Positions 45,105 through 54,101 of a stretch of 64,000 bases of DNA are shown in pieces. A program made the translations under genes and the position numbers. Position 1 is the first letter of the stretch, and each line of letters begins with the position of its first letter. The notes beneath the pieces are model-generated. The model did no database searches. It saw only the letters and a list, made by a program, of their open reading frames with translations, and was not told the DNA's origin. This stretch comes from Bacillus infantis (GTDB lineage Bacteria; Bacillota; Bacilli; Bacillales; Cytobacillaceae). Location of the stretch: assembly GCF_020171945.1 (NCBI RefSeq), contig NZ_JAIVAP010000017.1, forward strand, positions 26,380 through 90,379, written 5' to 3'.

Positions 45105-46989
45105 ATAGATTGGCAAGCCTGTGAAGCATGGTGACCAGATGGGCGCGGGACATGGCAGCATCAGGCTTATAGGATTGAAGCGTTTTGTCTGCCTTGCCAT
45201 CTTTCCCCGGGTAGCCATTGATGATACCCTCTTCATAAAGCCAGGCCACTGCCTCCGCTGTGGTCAGATCTTTTTTCGCATAGCTCCTTGCAAGGAGGAC
45301 GGCTGCATCTCCCCGCGACAATGCAGCGTTTGGCTTTGCCCCGACAGGAAGCTTGTATTCTTTGGCAAGTGCATATACATTACTCTGGGATTCATCCTTG
45401 AACGCAGAACCAAGCTTATGGCGGAAGAATACCTTCAGATACTCGGTCTCCTTGATCGCTGCATTTGGCTTGAGGAGATGGTTGTAGCCCTGGATGATCC
45501 CCTCGCCGACTGCCCAGCGGAATGCTTCGGACCAGTACTGGTTATCCCTATAATCCCTGTAATCTGTCAAATCTGCGCCAAGCCCGCCTGTCTTGATCCA
45601 CTTGGCCACATCTGAAATAAAGCTTTGCGGCACATTGCCCGGCGTCAAATATTCCGTTGCGCCGTCCGGGATGCCCCCATAGTTGCCCAGCATATGGAAC
45701 ATGTCCGGATAGAGCTTATAATCGACATCTTCTCTGTCCGCAAGCGCTTTTTTCCATTCATCAAGCTCAGAGGCAGGCACCTGGATATCCTTTCCTCCCT
45801 GAAGCAGCAGCATCGGAACATCCTGCTTTTCGGCAAGCTCTGTCGGCTCATAATCACGGAGGTCAAACCACCAATAAGGATTCTGAAGCTTAAAGGAAGC
45901 CGGGATATTGTCCTTGCTGTAGTCAGGATTGTTTAAAATCGTGAACTGCTCCTGATAGAGTGCGAGATTGGCTTTCACTGCCTGCAGCTGCTCAGCCGGG
46001 GCATTCATTTTTTCCGCACGCTTTACCGCTTCCTCCATCTGCCATAGGAGCAGGTCCTGGAACTTGCCTGCCGGTCCTGCCACCCCGATGGCCCCTTTGA
46101 TGTTATCTTGTTTGTCATTCTCAAGAATGAGCGGGAGAGCAAAGCCGCCCTGACTGTGGCCCAGAACGAATATCTGATCATGATCAATTTCCTTTTCTGC
46201 TAAAAGCCGCCCAACGGCAAGGTTCGCGTCCTCCACTGTTTCTTCCTGGATGGAGAAGTCCGGGGTCAAGCTTGATTTAAGCGGATGGACCCTTGTCCTT
46301 TTATCATAGCGGAGCACGGCGATCCCCTCATTGGCAAGGCCGACGGCAATATCCCGGAAAGGCTTATAGGAATAGGCCTTTTCATCCCGGTCATTGCTTC
46401 CCGACCCATGAACAAGGACAACCGCCGGGAATGGCCCCTCCCCCTTCGGAACCGTCAGCACTCCTGGAAGCGCAAATTCACCTTCCCCGATGACCATCTG
46501 CTTTTCTGAATAATTTTCAGGGTGGAGATAATCCGGTTCTGTAAAAGAGACTCCCGGCATAACAGGGTCAAAGAAGAATTCATCGACCTTTCCTTCTTCG
46601 TTCAATCTTAAAATCAGCTCGTATGCACCGTTCTCGGCTGTCATCATAAAAATCGCTTTCGTATGTACCCCGTCTTCCTCAAGCCTCTTAAACTCTGATT
46701 TCTGGACCTTCCCAAGCGGTGCAGTAAGCCCTGACCAGAAATAAGGCAGAAGCTCCTTAGTGACATATTTCTGCAGCTGGCTGCTCAGCATCGGATAAGC
46801 CTCTTCCCACTTTTCCGCCCCTGCGTGCCTGACAAACTCAGCCGCAGCTTTCTCATAGTCAGCCTGTGCCTGCTGCTCCTGTGCCTGGACCATCTTCACC
46901 ATTCCCGGAAATCCGGCTGCCAGCCCGCTGATGCCAAGGCTCCCTGCCAGCACCAGCTTCCCGGCCGATTTCAGCATTTTATTTTCCAT
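45103..46989 (-). CDS. SLH-anchored alpha/beta hydrolase with DUF3887-like domain
   Basis: A 628-aa exported protein. Domains: signal peptide (to about residue 36); a DUF3887-like small domain (about 40-130, ADYEKAAAEFVRHAGAEKWE); an alpha/beta hydrolase (about 150-465) with oxyanion turn VLVHGSGSNDRDE, nucleophile elbow ILGHSQGG, an acid in LLLQGGKDIQVP and His in YPDMFHML. Two or three degenerate SLH motifs close the protein (about 475-625, including GIIQGYNHLLKPNAAIKETE, GAKPNAALSRGDAAVLL and GIINGYPGKDG). The combination suggests a surface-tethered esterase. Substrate is unknown. The ATG follows AGGAGGGGAATACA. Confidence 0.88.
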   Translation of the reverse strand: MENKMLKSAGKLVLAGSLGISGLAAGFPGMVKMVQAQEQQAQADYEKAAAEFVRHAGAEKWEEAYPMLSSQLQKYVTKELLPYFWSGLTAPLGKVQKSEFKRLEEDGVHTKAIFMMTAENGAYELILRLNEEGKVDEFFFDPVMPGVSFTEPDYLHPENYSEKQMVIGEGEFALPGVLTVPKGEGPFPAVVLVHGSGSNDRDEKAYSYKPFRDIAVGLANEGIAVLRYDKRTRVHPLKSSLTPDFSIQEETVEDANLAVGRLLAEKEIDHDQIFVLGHSQGGFALPLILENDKQDNIKGAIGVAGPAGKFQDLLLWQMEEAVKRAEKMNAPAEQLQAVKANLALYQEQFTILNNPDYSKDNIPASFKLQNPYWWFDLRDYEPTELAEKQDVPMLLLQGGKDIQVPASELDEWKKALADREDVDYKLYPDMFHMLGNYGGIPDGATEYLTPGNVPQSFISDVAKWIKTGGLGADLTDYRDYRDNQYWSEAFRWAVGEGIIQGYNHLLKPNAAIKETEYLKVFFRHKLGSAFKDESQSNVYALAKEYKLPVGAKPNAALSRGDAAVLLARSYAKKDLTTAEAVAWLYEEGIINGYPGKDGKADKTLQSYKPDAAMSRAHLVTMLHRLANL

Positions 46990-47263
46990 TGTATTCCCCT
47001 CCTAAACTGTTTTTCTATTTCTTATACGAATGAGAGTAGGATAAAGTTCAAACATTTTTAATTTTTGTAAAATTAATAGATTTTGTGTTTTATATTATTT
47101 CCCGCATCTATTTTTCTTCAATTTCTTAAGAAAATTTTCAAATCCGCACTATTTTTTGATGGAAAACGAAATTTTCCCTGATTCGCACACAATTTATTTC
47201 CCAACTATGCTGAACTTACCCGGGAATACCTGGCAGGCGCGCCGCCCGATAGGATCTTTTTTT

Positions 47264-47740
47264 ATGGAAAGCTTTGAAATGCTTGCAGAACAATACCAGC
47301 CGATGATACGGAAGATTATCCGCACACTATCCATTTATAAAAATGAAGATGAATTCCTGCAGATCGGCCTGATTGCCCTTTGGGAGGCATATGAAAATTT
47401 CCAGCCGGAAAAAGGCGAGTTCACCAATTTTGCCTACACCACCATCAAAGGCAAGTTCCTGACAGAAATGACCCGGACCAATAGAGAAGAAGAACAGAAG
47501 GTTTATGCAAAGGAAGAATTCTGGGAAACGATCGAGGATGCCCAGTCTGAAGTGCCGTTCGAGAAAAAACTGATCCTCTCTTACTGCGGGAAGCTGACAG
47601 AAAATCAGACAAAATGGGTGCTATACACAGTGCTGGAGGATCTGACAGTCCCGGAAATTGCCGCAAGGGAAAAGGTTTCTTTATCTGCCGTCAAAGCATG
47701 GCGCAAAGGTGCTAAGGAGAGACTGAAAGGAAGCTTGTAA
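47264..47740 (+). CDS. sigma-70 family RNA polymerase sigma factor
   Basis: A 158-aa alternative sigma factor. Region 2 is clear (DEFLQIGLIALWEAYENFQPEK, shown in part, followed by FTNFAYTTIKGKFLTEMTR), and region 4 with its helix-turn-helix is at the C-terminus (LTENQTKWVLYTVLEDLTV, PEIAAREKVSLSAVKAWRKGAKERL). The ATG at 47264 is chosen since AGGA lies about ten bases upstream and region 2 starts soon after; the frame extends to 47156 without support. No anti-sigma gene is adjacent. The next gene, 112 bp downstream on the same strand, encodes a secreted protein and may be a target. Class is firm; regulon unknown. Confidence 0.85.
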   Translation: MESFEMLAEQYQPMIRKIIRTLSIYKNEDEFLQIGLIALWEAYENFQPEKGEFTNFAYTTIKGKFLTEMTRTNREEEQKVYAKEEFWETIEDAQSEVPFEKKLILSYCGKLTENQTKWVLYTVLEDLTVPEIAAREKVSLSAVKAWRKGAKERLKGSL

Positions 47741-47751
47741 ATCTTTGGTTG

Positions 47752-47782
47752 AACCGTAACCTTTCTGTAACCATTTTTAACC
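47752..47782. promoter_or_regulatory. array of AACC direct repeats between sigma factor and secreted-protein gene
   Basis: AACC occurs at 47752, 47758, 47769 and 47779, the last three as (G/T)TAACC about one helical turn apart. On the other strand this is GGTTA(C) repeated at 10-11 bp, the geometry of PhoP- or other OmpR-type response-regulator boxes. Pattern seen; binding protein unknown. Confidence 0.35.
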
Positions 47783-47852
47783 ACTATATAACTACTTCAC
47801 AAAGCTTGCAGCGTATAGTAGAGCTATACCAAGGAAAAAAAGAGGGATTCTT

Positions 47853-48752
47853 ATGAAAAAGAAAATTGCCGTATTAACAAGTTCTATCGCCTTATTTTCT
47901 ATGCTTGCGGGTGCAGGGTACGCTGCTGAACGGAGTCACGGCATGATAGCCGAAACCTCCTTACAAAGTGTACAAAAAGCTGACAGCACAAACCTTCAGA
48001 TCAAACTGCTGGAGGAAGCAATGGCCCCCGTATCAGCAAAGGATGCCGCCGGCAAATGGAGCAAGGCTCTTGCAAACCGCAATGGTGCTGCACAAAATGC
48101 GCTGTTCGCACCGGCACTGAAGGAAAAGTACAAAAGCTATTTCGAGGCATACGGCTGGGTAACGGGCGGTTCGAGCCCCTGGGTGAACTCTTATAAAGTA
48201 ACGAAAGAGAAAAAACTCAGCAGCACAGCCTTTGAATATACCATCAACTTCTCACTGGTCAGCTCTTCAGGCAAGCACGGCAGCGAAAATGCCATTGTCA
48301 CAGTTAAAAAATCAGGCAGTACGTGGCTGATCGAAAAGGTTTATATGAAGCCCGATTCTATCATCGGCAGTTTAACACCGTACACCCCAGAGCCGGTCTT
48401 CACCTACCGGGCAGCAGAGTACGCGTTCTCTATCCCGCAATCTTGGGATATGAAATATACAGCAGCTGAAAAAGACGGAAGTCTTGTCTTCAGCTATAAG
48501 CCGGCCAACAATAAAATCAGCAGCCGGACACTTTTCAGCATTGAAAAAATCAAGCTGGCCACCTGGAATAAAGATGGCTATGAGGATGGGCTCCATAAAA
48601 AGCTTGGCGAGAAAAACGGCTTTGTATATGCTATGCTTCCTTCCAGCGAAAACCAGTACAGCGACATGCCGGACAGCATCGAATACAAGGAATATCACCA
48701 GATGTCCCTCCAGCTCAAAGCTGTCCGCGGCTCTTTCATGTTCATCAACTAA
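47853..48752 (+). CDS. hypothetical secreted protein (299 aa)
   Basis: An exported protein with a signal peptide ending GAGYAAE. The first half (about residues 60-170) resembles an NTF2/DUF4878-like fold (KDAAGKWSKALANRNGAAQN, VTKEKKLSSTAFEYTINFSL). The second half (about 188-299) begins YRAAEYAFSIPQSWDMKY, which resembles the PsbP/LpqN-like F-x-I-P-x-x-W opening seen in several Bacillus lipoproteins. AAAAAAGAGGGA precedes the ATG. It stands alone with its own terminator, directly behind the sigma factor gene. Function is not known. Confidence 0.75.
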   Translation: MKKKIAVLTSSIALFSMLAGAGYAAERSHGMIAETSLQSVQKADSTNLQIKLLEEAMAPVSAKDAAGKWSKALANRNGAAQNALFAPALKEKYKSYFEAYGWVTGGSSPWVNSYKVTKEKKLSSTAFEYTINFSLVSSSGKHGSENAIVTVKKSGSTWLIEKVYMKPDSIIGSLTPYTPEPVFTYRAAEYAFSIPQSWDMKYTAAEKDGSLVFSYKPANNKISSRTLFSIEKIKLATWNKDGYEDGLHKKLGEKNGFVYAMLPSSENQYSDMPDSIEYKEYHQMSLQLKAVRGSFMFIN

Positions 48753-48818
48753 CCACCGGATCCACATTTTTAATCATATATTTGAAGTGATGGATTAATC
48801 ATCGTTTCACCCCATTTT

Positions 48819-48868
48819 TGAAGCCCGGCAAGCTGACTGGCACCAGCACGCCCGGCTCTTTTTTTTTG
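48819..48868 (+). terminator. terminator of the secreted-protein gene
   Basis: AGCCCGGC pairs with GCCCGGCT (one mismatch) and is followed by nine Ts. Confidence 0.75.
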
Positions 48869-48883
48869 ATGGTGGCAGGCACC

Positions 48884-48921
48884 GCAAACAAAAAACAGCC
48901 GCCAATAACAGCGGCTGTCTC
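48884..48921 (-). terminator. terminator of the cytoplasmic GDPD gene
   Basis: ACAGCCGC / GCGGCTGT with an eight-base loop, followed on the minus strand by TTTTTTG. Confidence 0.88.
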
Positions 48922-48923
48922 AT

Positions 48924-49655
48924 TTATCGTCCATCCCGGATCTGCATTGCCTTTTCCGGATAATCCGTCATGATGGTGTCCACCCCGAGGTCAAGCAGCT
49001 CACGCATCTGTTCTTCTTTATTGATCGTAAACACGCGAACAGGAAACTCATTCCGTTCCGCTTCCCTGCTTGCCTCTGCATAGGCAACTGGCGCATAGAC
49101 GTGCAGTGCTGATGCACCGATTCCTGCAGCATACTTCCACGGCTCATACAGCACCTCCATGAACAGGATGGCCGTCTCAATTTCAGGATCCAGCTGATGA
49201 ACTCTCTTGAGGCTGTAATGATTAAAGGATGAAATGATCGCATTGGATTTATATTCATATTTCTCAAGCGCCTCAAGCACCTTTTCCTCGATGCCCTCAT
49301 ATGGAATCACATCGCTCTTGATTTCCACGTTCAGCTTGATGCCCGTGCCCTGCAGCAGCTCAAGCACCTCGGCAAGCACAGGAATCTTAGCTCCGGCAAA
49401 CTCTTCCCTGAACCAGGAACCTGCATCCAGCTTCTTAAGTTCTTCAAGTGTCATATCCCTGGCATTTCCCTTGCCATTTGTCGTCCTGTCGACCTTCTCA
49501 TCATGGATGACAATCAGCTCGCCGTCCCTGGACAGGTGGACATCCAGTTCAATGCCGTCGACCCCGAGCCTCACAGCTTCTTCAAAGGCAGCTATGGTAT
49601 TTTCCGGATGTGTGCCCTTGCTGCCGCGGTGGGCGTAGATTTTAGTGTGTTTCAT
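48924..49655 (-). CDS. ugpQ: glycerophosphodiester phosphodiesterase (cytoplasmic)
   Basis: A 243-aa GDPD enzyme without signal peptide, hydrolysing glycerophosphodiesters to sn-glycerol-3-phosphate and an alcohol. Catalytic and metal residues are visible: IYAHRGSKGTHPENT (His, Arg, Glu), GIELDVHLSRDGELIVIHD (Glu, Asp, His) and the substrate-binding LNVEIKSD. The ATG at 49655 is chosen since GAGGTG precedes it; the GTG at 49664 is part of that site. It follows ugpB by 93 bp containing a hairpin terminator and completes a probable ugp set, as in other bacteria where imported diesters are cleaved inside the cell. Confidence 0.92.
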   Translation of the reverse strand: MKHTKIYAHRGSKGTHPENTIAAFEEAVRLGVDGIELDVHLSRDGELIVIHDEKVDRTTNGKGNARDMTLEELKKLDAGSWFREEFAGAKIPVLAEVLELLQGTGIKLNVEIKSDVIPYEGIEEKVLEALEKYEYKSNAIISSFNHYSLKRVHQLDPEIETAILFMEVLYEPWKYAAGIGASALHVYAPVAYAEASREAERNEFPVRVFTINKEEQMRELLDLGVDTIMTDYPEKAMQIRDGR

Positions 49656-49677
49656 ACTGTGCACCTCTTTTCACTCT

Positions 49678-49747
49678 AATTAAAAGGGAGCAGCCCCTCT
49701 ATTATTTATAGCATATCAGCTATAAATGTAGGGTGCTGCCCCGCCGT
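49678..49747 (-). terminator. hairpin between ugpB and ugpQ
   Basis: GGGGCAGC pairs with GCTGCTCC, and inner ATTTATAGC pairs with GCTATAAAT; the minus strand continues TTTTAATT. It would lower ugpQ transcription relative to ugpB, unless ugpQ has its own promoter. Confidence 0.7.
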
Positions 49748-49748
49748 T

Positions 49749-51116
49749 TTATTTCTTTGTTTTATTTGCAATTTCGATTGCCCTGTCTGTTCCTTCTGCC
49801 GCTTGGTCAAGCGCTTCCTGCGGGGCTGTGCCCTGATACAGATTTTCAAGGGCCGTTACTACCTGCTGGCGCGATTCCGGGAATACTGAAATCAGTGCAC
49901 CCTGTGTCGCAACAGATGGTTTTGTCTGCTGAAGCTGATCGACTGTCACCTTGAACTGCGGATACTTTTCCCATTCCTGCTTAACGATATCTTCCTCATA
50001 TGCTGCCGGGTTGATTGCAAAATAGCCTGTTCCGATATGCCATTTCGCCTGTGCTTCAGGTGAAGCCAGGTATTTCATGAACTCCCAGCCTGCTTCCTGC
50101 TGTTTTTCAGCAATGCCTTTAGACATCCAGAGTGACGCTCCGCCAATCGCAACACCTTGTCTTTCCACTTCATCCGGATATGGGATGAAAGCTACCCCTA
50201 CATCAAATGGGGAGTTATTGATGGCTGCAGAGACGCCTGCAGAGGAATCCATATACATAGCCACTTTTCCTGTCTGGAATGCTGCGCGGATATCATCCCA
50301 ATTGGTGCCGTAGTTGCCGAATGTGCCGGCCTTATTCATTTCATCAAGGAAGTTGAAAACCCTCAATCCCTCTTCCCCATTGAACACAGACTTTGTCGCA
50401 TCGCCCGCACGGCCATTCTCTTCATTTACATAAAGCCCGCCTTGTGTTGCAACCAGCTGTTCAAAGAACCAGCCGTAAGTAAGCATTGAGAACCCGTAGC
50501 GCTCCCCTTTTTTAGTCAGTTTTTCTGCCGCTGCCTTCACTTCATTAAAGGTTTCTGGAGCTTTTTCAGGATCAAGGCCAGCTTCTTTAAAAGCATCCTT
50601 GTTATAGATCATGACCGGTGTTGAAGAGTTGAACGGCATGGAATACAGCTTATCGTCCACCGTGTAATAATTGAGGATGTTTTCCTCCAGCTGTGAGACA
50701 TCATAATTATCTTTATCAATGAATGTCTGCATTGGCTCAATAAAGCCGCTGTCAATCATATACTTCGTTCCTACTTCAAAAACCTGTGTAATCGCTGGTG
50801 CATCTTTAGTTCCCCCGACACTGCGGAGCTTTGTGAGCAGCTCCTCATAAGAGCCCTGGAATTCTGCTTTCACTGAATATTTATCCTGGGAACTGTTAAA
50901 GTCTGCGACAATGCTGTCCAATGTTTCCTGTCCTGCACCTGACATGGCATGCCAGAAGGTGATTTCTGTCTTGCCGTCCTCAGTCTCTCCTCCGGAACCG
51001 CTGCCGCCGCTGCTGCTTCCTTCTCCGGAAGAGCTTTCATTGTTCGAGCACGCTGACATAAGCAGCAAACTGAAAATCGCTGTAAACATAAAGAACCACT
51101 TTAACCCTTTTTTCAT
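49749..51116 (-). CDS. ugpB: sn-glycerol-3-phosphate ABC transporter substrate-binding lipoprotein
   Basis: A 455-aa lipoprotein (lipobox LMSAC, then a Ser/Gly/Glu-rich spacer) of the family 1 solute-binding proteins. The mature start ITFWHAMSGAGQETLDSIV and the PFNSSTPVMIYNKDAFKEAG segment resemble UgpB, which binds glycerol-3-phosphate and glycerophosphocholine. The ATG at 51116 follows GAGGGGTGCAGGA; the upstream Met at 51137 is less well placed. It lies 76 bp after the ugpE permease gene in the same operon. UgpB identity rests on sequence plus the adjacent ugpCAE and GDPD genes; another carbohydrate ligand is possible but less likely. Confidence 0.85.
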   Translation of the reverse strand: MKKGLKWFFMFTAIFSLLLMSACSNNESSSGEGSSSGGSGSGGETEDGKTEITFWHAMSGAGQETLDSIVADFNSSQDKYSVKAEFQGSYEELLTKLRSVGGTKDAPAITQVFEVGTKYMIDSGFIEPMQTFIDKDNYDVSQLEENILNYYTVDDKLYSMPFNSSTPVMIYNKDAFKEAGLDPEKAPETFNEVKAAAEKLTKKGERYGFSMLTYGWFFEQLVATQGGLYVNEENGRAGDATKSVFNGEEGLRVFNFLDEMNKAGTFGNYGTNWDDIRAAFQTGKVAMYMDSSAGVSAAINNSPFDVGVAFIPYPDEVERQGVAIGGASLWMSKGIAEKQQEAGWEFMKYLASPEAQAKWHIGTGYFAINPAAYEEDIVKQEWEKYPQFKVTVDQLQQTKPSVATQGALISVFPESRQQVVTALENLYQGTAPQEALDQAAEGTDRAIEIANKTKK

Positions 51117-51192
51117 TCCTGCACCCCTCTTTTTCATATTATATATATGGCTGCCGGATAAGCCTGCTGTGCATGCCGCCGGCAGTAAAACA

Positions 51193-52011
51193 CTATTTCA
51201 GTGCTCCCTGGGTCAGCCCTTTCTGAAGCTGCTTCTGCCCCAGGAACAAGAGCATCAATGTTGGGATGATGACGACAATGACACCAGCCATCACGACTCC
51301 CCATTCTGTTGCCACTTCCTGCGATTGGAGCTGCTTGAGCCCGATCTGGACCGTCCTTACCTGGTCATTGGTTGTCACGAGAAGCGGCCATAGATACATA
51401 TTCCAGGTTGTCAAAAATCCATACGCCCCAAGAGTGACAAGGCTGGTTTTGGAAACCGGCAGGATGACCCTCCAGAAGAAGGCAAATCTGCTGAGCCCTG
51501 CAACCTGTGAAGCCTCATGGAGCTCCTTCGGGATGGTTTTAAAATGCTGCCGCAGCAGAAAAGTGCCAAATGCCAGTGCAAAGAACGGCATTGTCATCCC
51601 CTGGTAAGTATTGATCCAATCAAGCTTCTGAATCGTAAAGAAATTCGGGATCATGGTCGCTTCCCAAGGAATCATCATGGTTGAAATGAACAGGAAAAAG
51701 ATAAAGTCTCTTCCTTTGAAAGGAATGAACACAAACGCATATGCCGCCATGCTGCAGACCACCAGCTGGCCGAGCATGACACTGAATGACACGACAAAAC
51801 TATTGATCAGATATTTCATGAGCGGAAGCCGCTCAAATACTTTTACATAATTGTCAAAGTGAAAGGCCTTCGGAAAGAATTTGCCCTGCATGATCTCTCC
51901 GCCAGTCATAAAGCTGATCATGAATGCGTAAAGGACTGGGAAAAACAGCAGAAAGGCCGCCAGAACCAGCAGGATATACAATAGTATTTTTCTCGGCATA
52001 CTCATGCTCAT
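51193..52011 (-). CDS. ugpE: glycerol-3-phosphate ABC transporter permease
   Basis: A 272-aa MalG-type permease with six helices. The EAA loop reads ELHEASQVAGLSRFAFFWRVILPVSKTSL (quoted in part: EASQVAGLSRFAFFWRVILP), which contacts the ATPase. The ATG at 52011 follows GAAGGTG and overlaps the ugpA stop as ATGA; the frame extends to 52071 inside ugpA without support. It forms the membrane channel together with UgpA. Confidence 0.9.
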   Translation of the reverse strand: MSMSMPRKILLYILLVLAAFLLFFPVLYAFMISFMTGGEIMQGKFFPKAFHFDNYVKVFERLPLMKYLINSFVVSFSVMLGQLVVCSMAAYAFVFIPFKGRDFIFFLFISTMMIPWEATMIPNFFTIQKLDWINTYQGMTMPFFALAFGTFLLRQHFKTIPKELHEASQVAGLSRFAFFWRVILPVSKTSLVTLGAYGFLTTWNMYLWPLLVTTNDQVRTVQIGLKQLQSQEVATEWGVVMAGVIVVIIPTLMLLFLGQKQLQKGLTQGALK

Positions 52012-52949
52012 TGATAATGCACCTTCTTTTCTCCGAGCTTGAATTGCAGGATGGTGACAATCAGGATGCATATGAACAGGAAGACTGCCTGTGCGCTTGC
52101 TGTCCCGAATTGATAGTTGATAAATGCTTCTCTATAAATGGAATACACAATCAGGTTGGTCGCCTGTGACGGCCCGCCTTTTGTTAAAATGTCAACCTGC
52201 CCGAATGTCTGGAAAGCATTGATCAGCGAGATGGTGATGATAAAGAACAATGTCGGCGACAGCATTGGTATCGTAATCCTGCGAAGCTGATACCAGTAGC
52301 CAGCCCCATCAATCTTGGCACTCTCGTATAAGTATTCATCGATATTCTGGAGGCCTCCCAAAAGGATGAGAAAAGAAAATCCGGTATTCAGCCAGATGGT
52401 CGAGATGGCCACGGAAATCAATGCCCAATCCGGATCCAAAAGCCACTGTACCTGCGGAAGATGAAGTACGCTTAAGAGCCGGTTGAACATACCGACGCTT
52501 GGATGGAACAGGAAAAGCCATACCACTGATGATGCCGCTACCGATATCCCCATCGTCGATGAATAGATCGTCCGGAAAAAACCGATGCCCCGCAGCTTCT
52601 CGTTTGCAATCAAAGCCAGGAATAAAGAGATGATGATCCCGGCCGGAACCGTGTATAACACGAACAGAATTGTAGCTTTCACACTATTTCGGAATGCCTC
52701 GGACTCCAGCAGATAAGCATAGTTCTCCATCCCGACAAAAAGGGACGCCGCCCCGTGCTGGTCTGTTAAAAAGAAGCTTAAATAAATCGTCCTGAACATT
52801 GGATAAAAAATAAAGACTGAAAACAGCAAAATGGAAGGAAAAAGATATAAAAGGGCAGTACGCGCATTCAGGGACCGTTTCCATAAGCCAGGCTTCAAGC
52901 CCGGGGCTGATGCTTTCCTGACAGGATTGCTGCTGATTTCCGCCTTCAT
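52008..52949 (-). CDS. ugpA: glycerol-3-phosphate ABC transporter permease
   Basis: A 313-aa MalF-type permease with six helices and the EAA motif YESAKIDGAGYWYQLRRITI. The N-terminal cytoplasmic extension is basic (NPVRKASAPGLKPGLWKRS). It overlaps ugpC upstream and ugpE downstream by four bases each (ATGA), a tightly coupled operon. Confidence 0.92.
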   Translation of the reverse strand: MKAEISSNPVRKASAPGLKPGLWKRSLNARTALLYLFPSILLFSVFIFYPMFRTIYLSFFLTDQHGAASLFVGMENYAYLLESEAFRNSVKATILFVLYTVPAGIIISLFLALIANEKLRGIGFFRTIYSSTMGISVAASSVVWLFLFHPSVGMFNRLLSVLHLPQVQWLLDPDWALISVAISTIWLNTGFSFLILLGGLQNIDEYLYESAKIDGAGYWYQLRRITIPMLSPTLFFIITISLINAFQTFGQVDILTKGGPSQATNLIVYSIYREAFINYQFGTASAQAVFLFICILIVTILQFKLGEKKVHYQ

Positions 52950-54073
52950 AGCAGCACCTCTTTTTCAATCACATGGTTTTCAATATCTGTCGGTGTTTTG
53001 ATAATTTGCTTTGTTTCATAGTCAAAGAAACAAAGTGAGTCATAGCTGATTGCAATCGGCACAATATCGCCAACCTGGATCCGCCACTGGCCATTCCACT
53101 TGGCCAACCATTCGCTTCCCCCCAGTTTGAAGGAGAAGATTGTTTCATTGCCCAGCACTTCAACATTGATTACTTCCACCTGTACTTTTTCTTCTGCAGG
53201 TGTTTCCTTTGAAGCGGCCTTCAAGTGCTCGGGGCGGACGCCGACAATGACACGATCCCCTGACAGGAGTCCACGGTCTGCTGCCGGTACATTTATCTTG
53301 GCATCTTCTCCGAGGGCGACGGCCTCCCCTGACACTCTGCCTTCTGCGATATTCATTGGCGGAGATCCGATAAAGGTTGCCACAAATGGATTTGCGGGAT
53401 TATTATAAATATCGATCGGCTTTCCGATCTGCTGGATCTTCCCGTCATGGAGGATCATGATCCGGTCCCCCATCGTCATAGCCTCTACCTGGTCATGAGT
53501 CACATAAATCATGGTGATTCCAAGACGCCGCTGGATTTGCCTGATCTCGGAACGCATATGGGCCCTGAGCTTCGCATCCAGATTGGAAAGCGGCTCATCC
53601 ATCAGGCAAATCGGGGCCTGGTTGACAATCGCCCTTGCCAGTGCCACCCTCTGGCGCTGCCCTCCGGAAAGCTCCCTTGGCTTCCGTTTCAGGTATTCCG
53701 ATAAACCGAGCATAGCTGCCACATCTTCACACCGCTTTTTCCGCTCATTCTTTGGCACCTTTTTAACATGCAGACCAAAAATAATATTCTCTTCCACCGA
53801 AAGGTGCGGATACAGGGCATAGTTCTGGAAAACCATTGAAATATCCCGTTTGCTTGGCGGCAGCAGATTCGCTTCCTTCCCGCCGATTTCCAAAACGCCT
53901 CCTGTAATTTCCTCGAGCCCGGCAATCATACGGAGCATCGTACTTTTCCCGCATCCGGATGGCCCGACAAGCACAAAGAATTCTCCAGGCTCAATTGTGA
54001 CATTGATATTGGTGATCACATCCGTCTTTTTATCATAAGACTTGGATACATTAATCAATTCGACTTTTTTCAT
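52946..54073 (-). CDS. ugpC: glycerol-3-phosphate ABC transporter ATP-binding protein
   Basis: A 375-aa MalK/UgpC-type ATPase. Walker A VGPSGCGKSTMLRM, Q-loop MVFQNYALYPHLSV, signature RELSGGQRQRVALARA and Walker B ICLMDEPLSNLDAKLR are intact. The regulatory C-terminal TOBE domain follows (VGVRPEHL and IGSPPMNIAEG boxes). It starts 28 bp after the mgtC stop, so it may be read from the mgtC promoter as well as from any local one. It overlaps ugpA by ATGA. Confidence 0.95.
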   Translation of the reverse strand: MKKVELINVSKSYDKKTDVITNINVTIEPGEFFVLVGPSGCGKSTMLRMIAGLEEITGGVLEIGGKEANLLPPSKRDISMVFQNYALYPHLSVEENIIFGLHVKKVPKNERKKRCEDVAAMLGLSEYLKRKPRELSGGQRQRVALARAIVNQAPICLMDEPLSNLDAKLRAHMRSEIRQIQRRLGITMIYVTHDQVEAMTMGDRIMILHDGKIQQIGKPIDIYNNPANPFVATFIGSPPMNIAEGRVSGEAVALGEDAKINVPAADRGLLSGDRVIVGVRPEHLKAASKETPAEEKVQVEVINVEVLGNETIFSFKLGGSEWLAKWNGQWRIQVGDIVPIAISYDSLCFFDYETKQIIKTPTDIENHVIEKEVLL

Positions 54074-54101
54074 CTTTCCATTCCTTTCTTGATGCCGTTA
54101 G

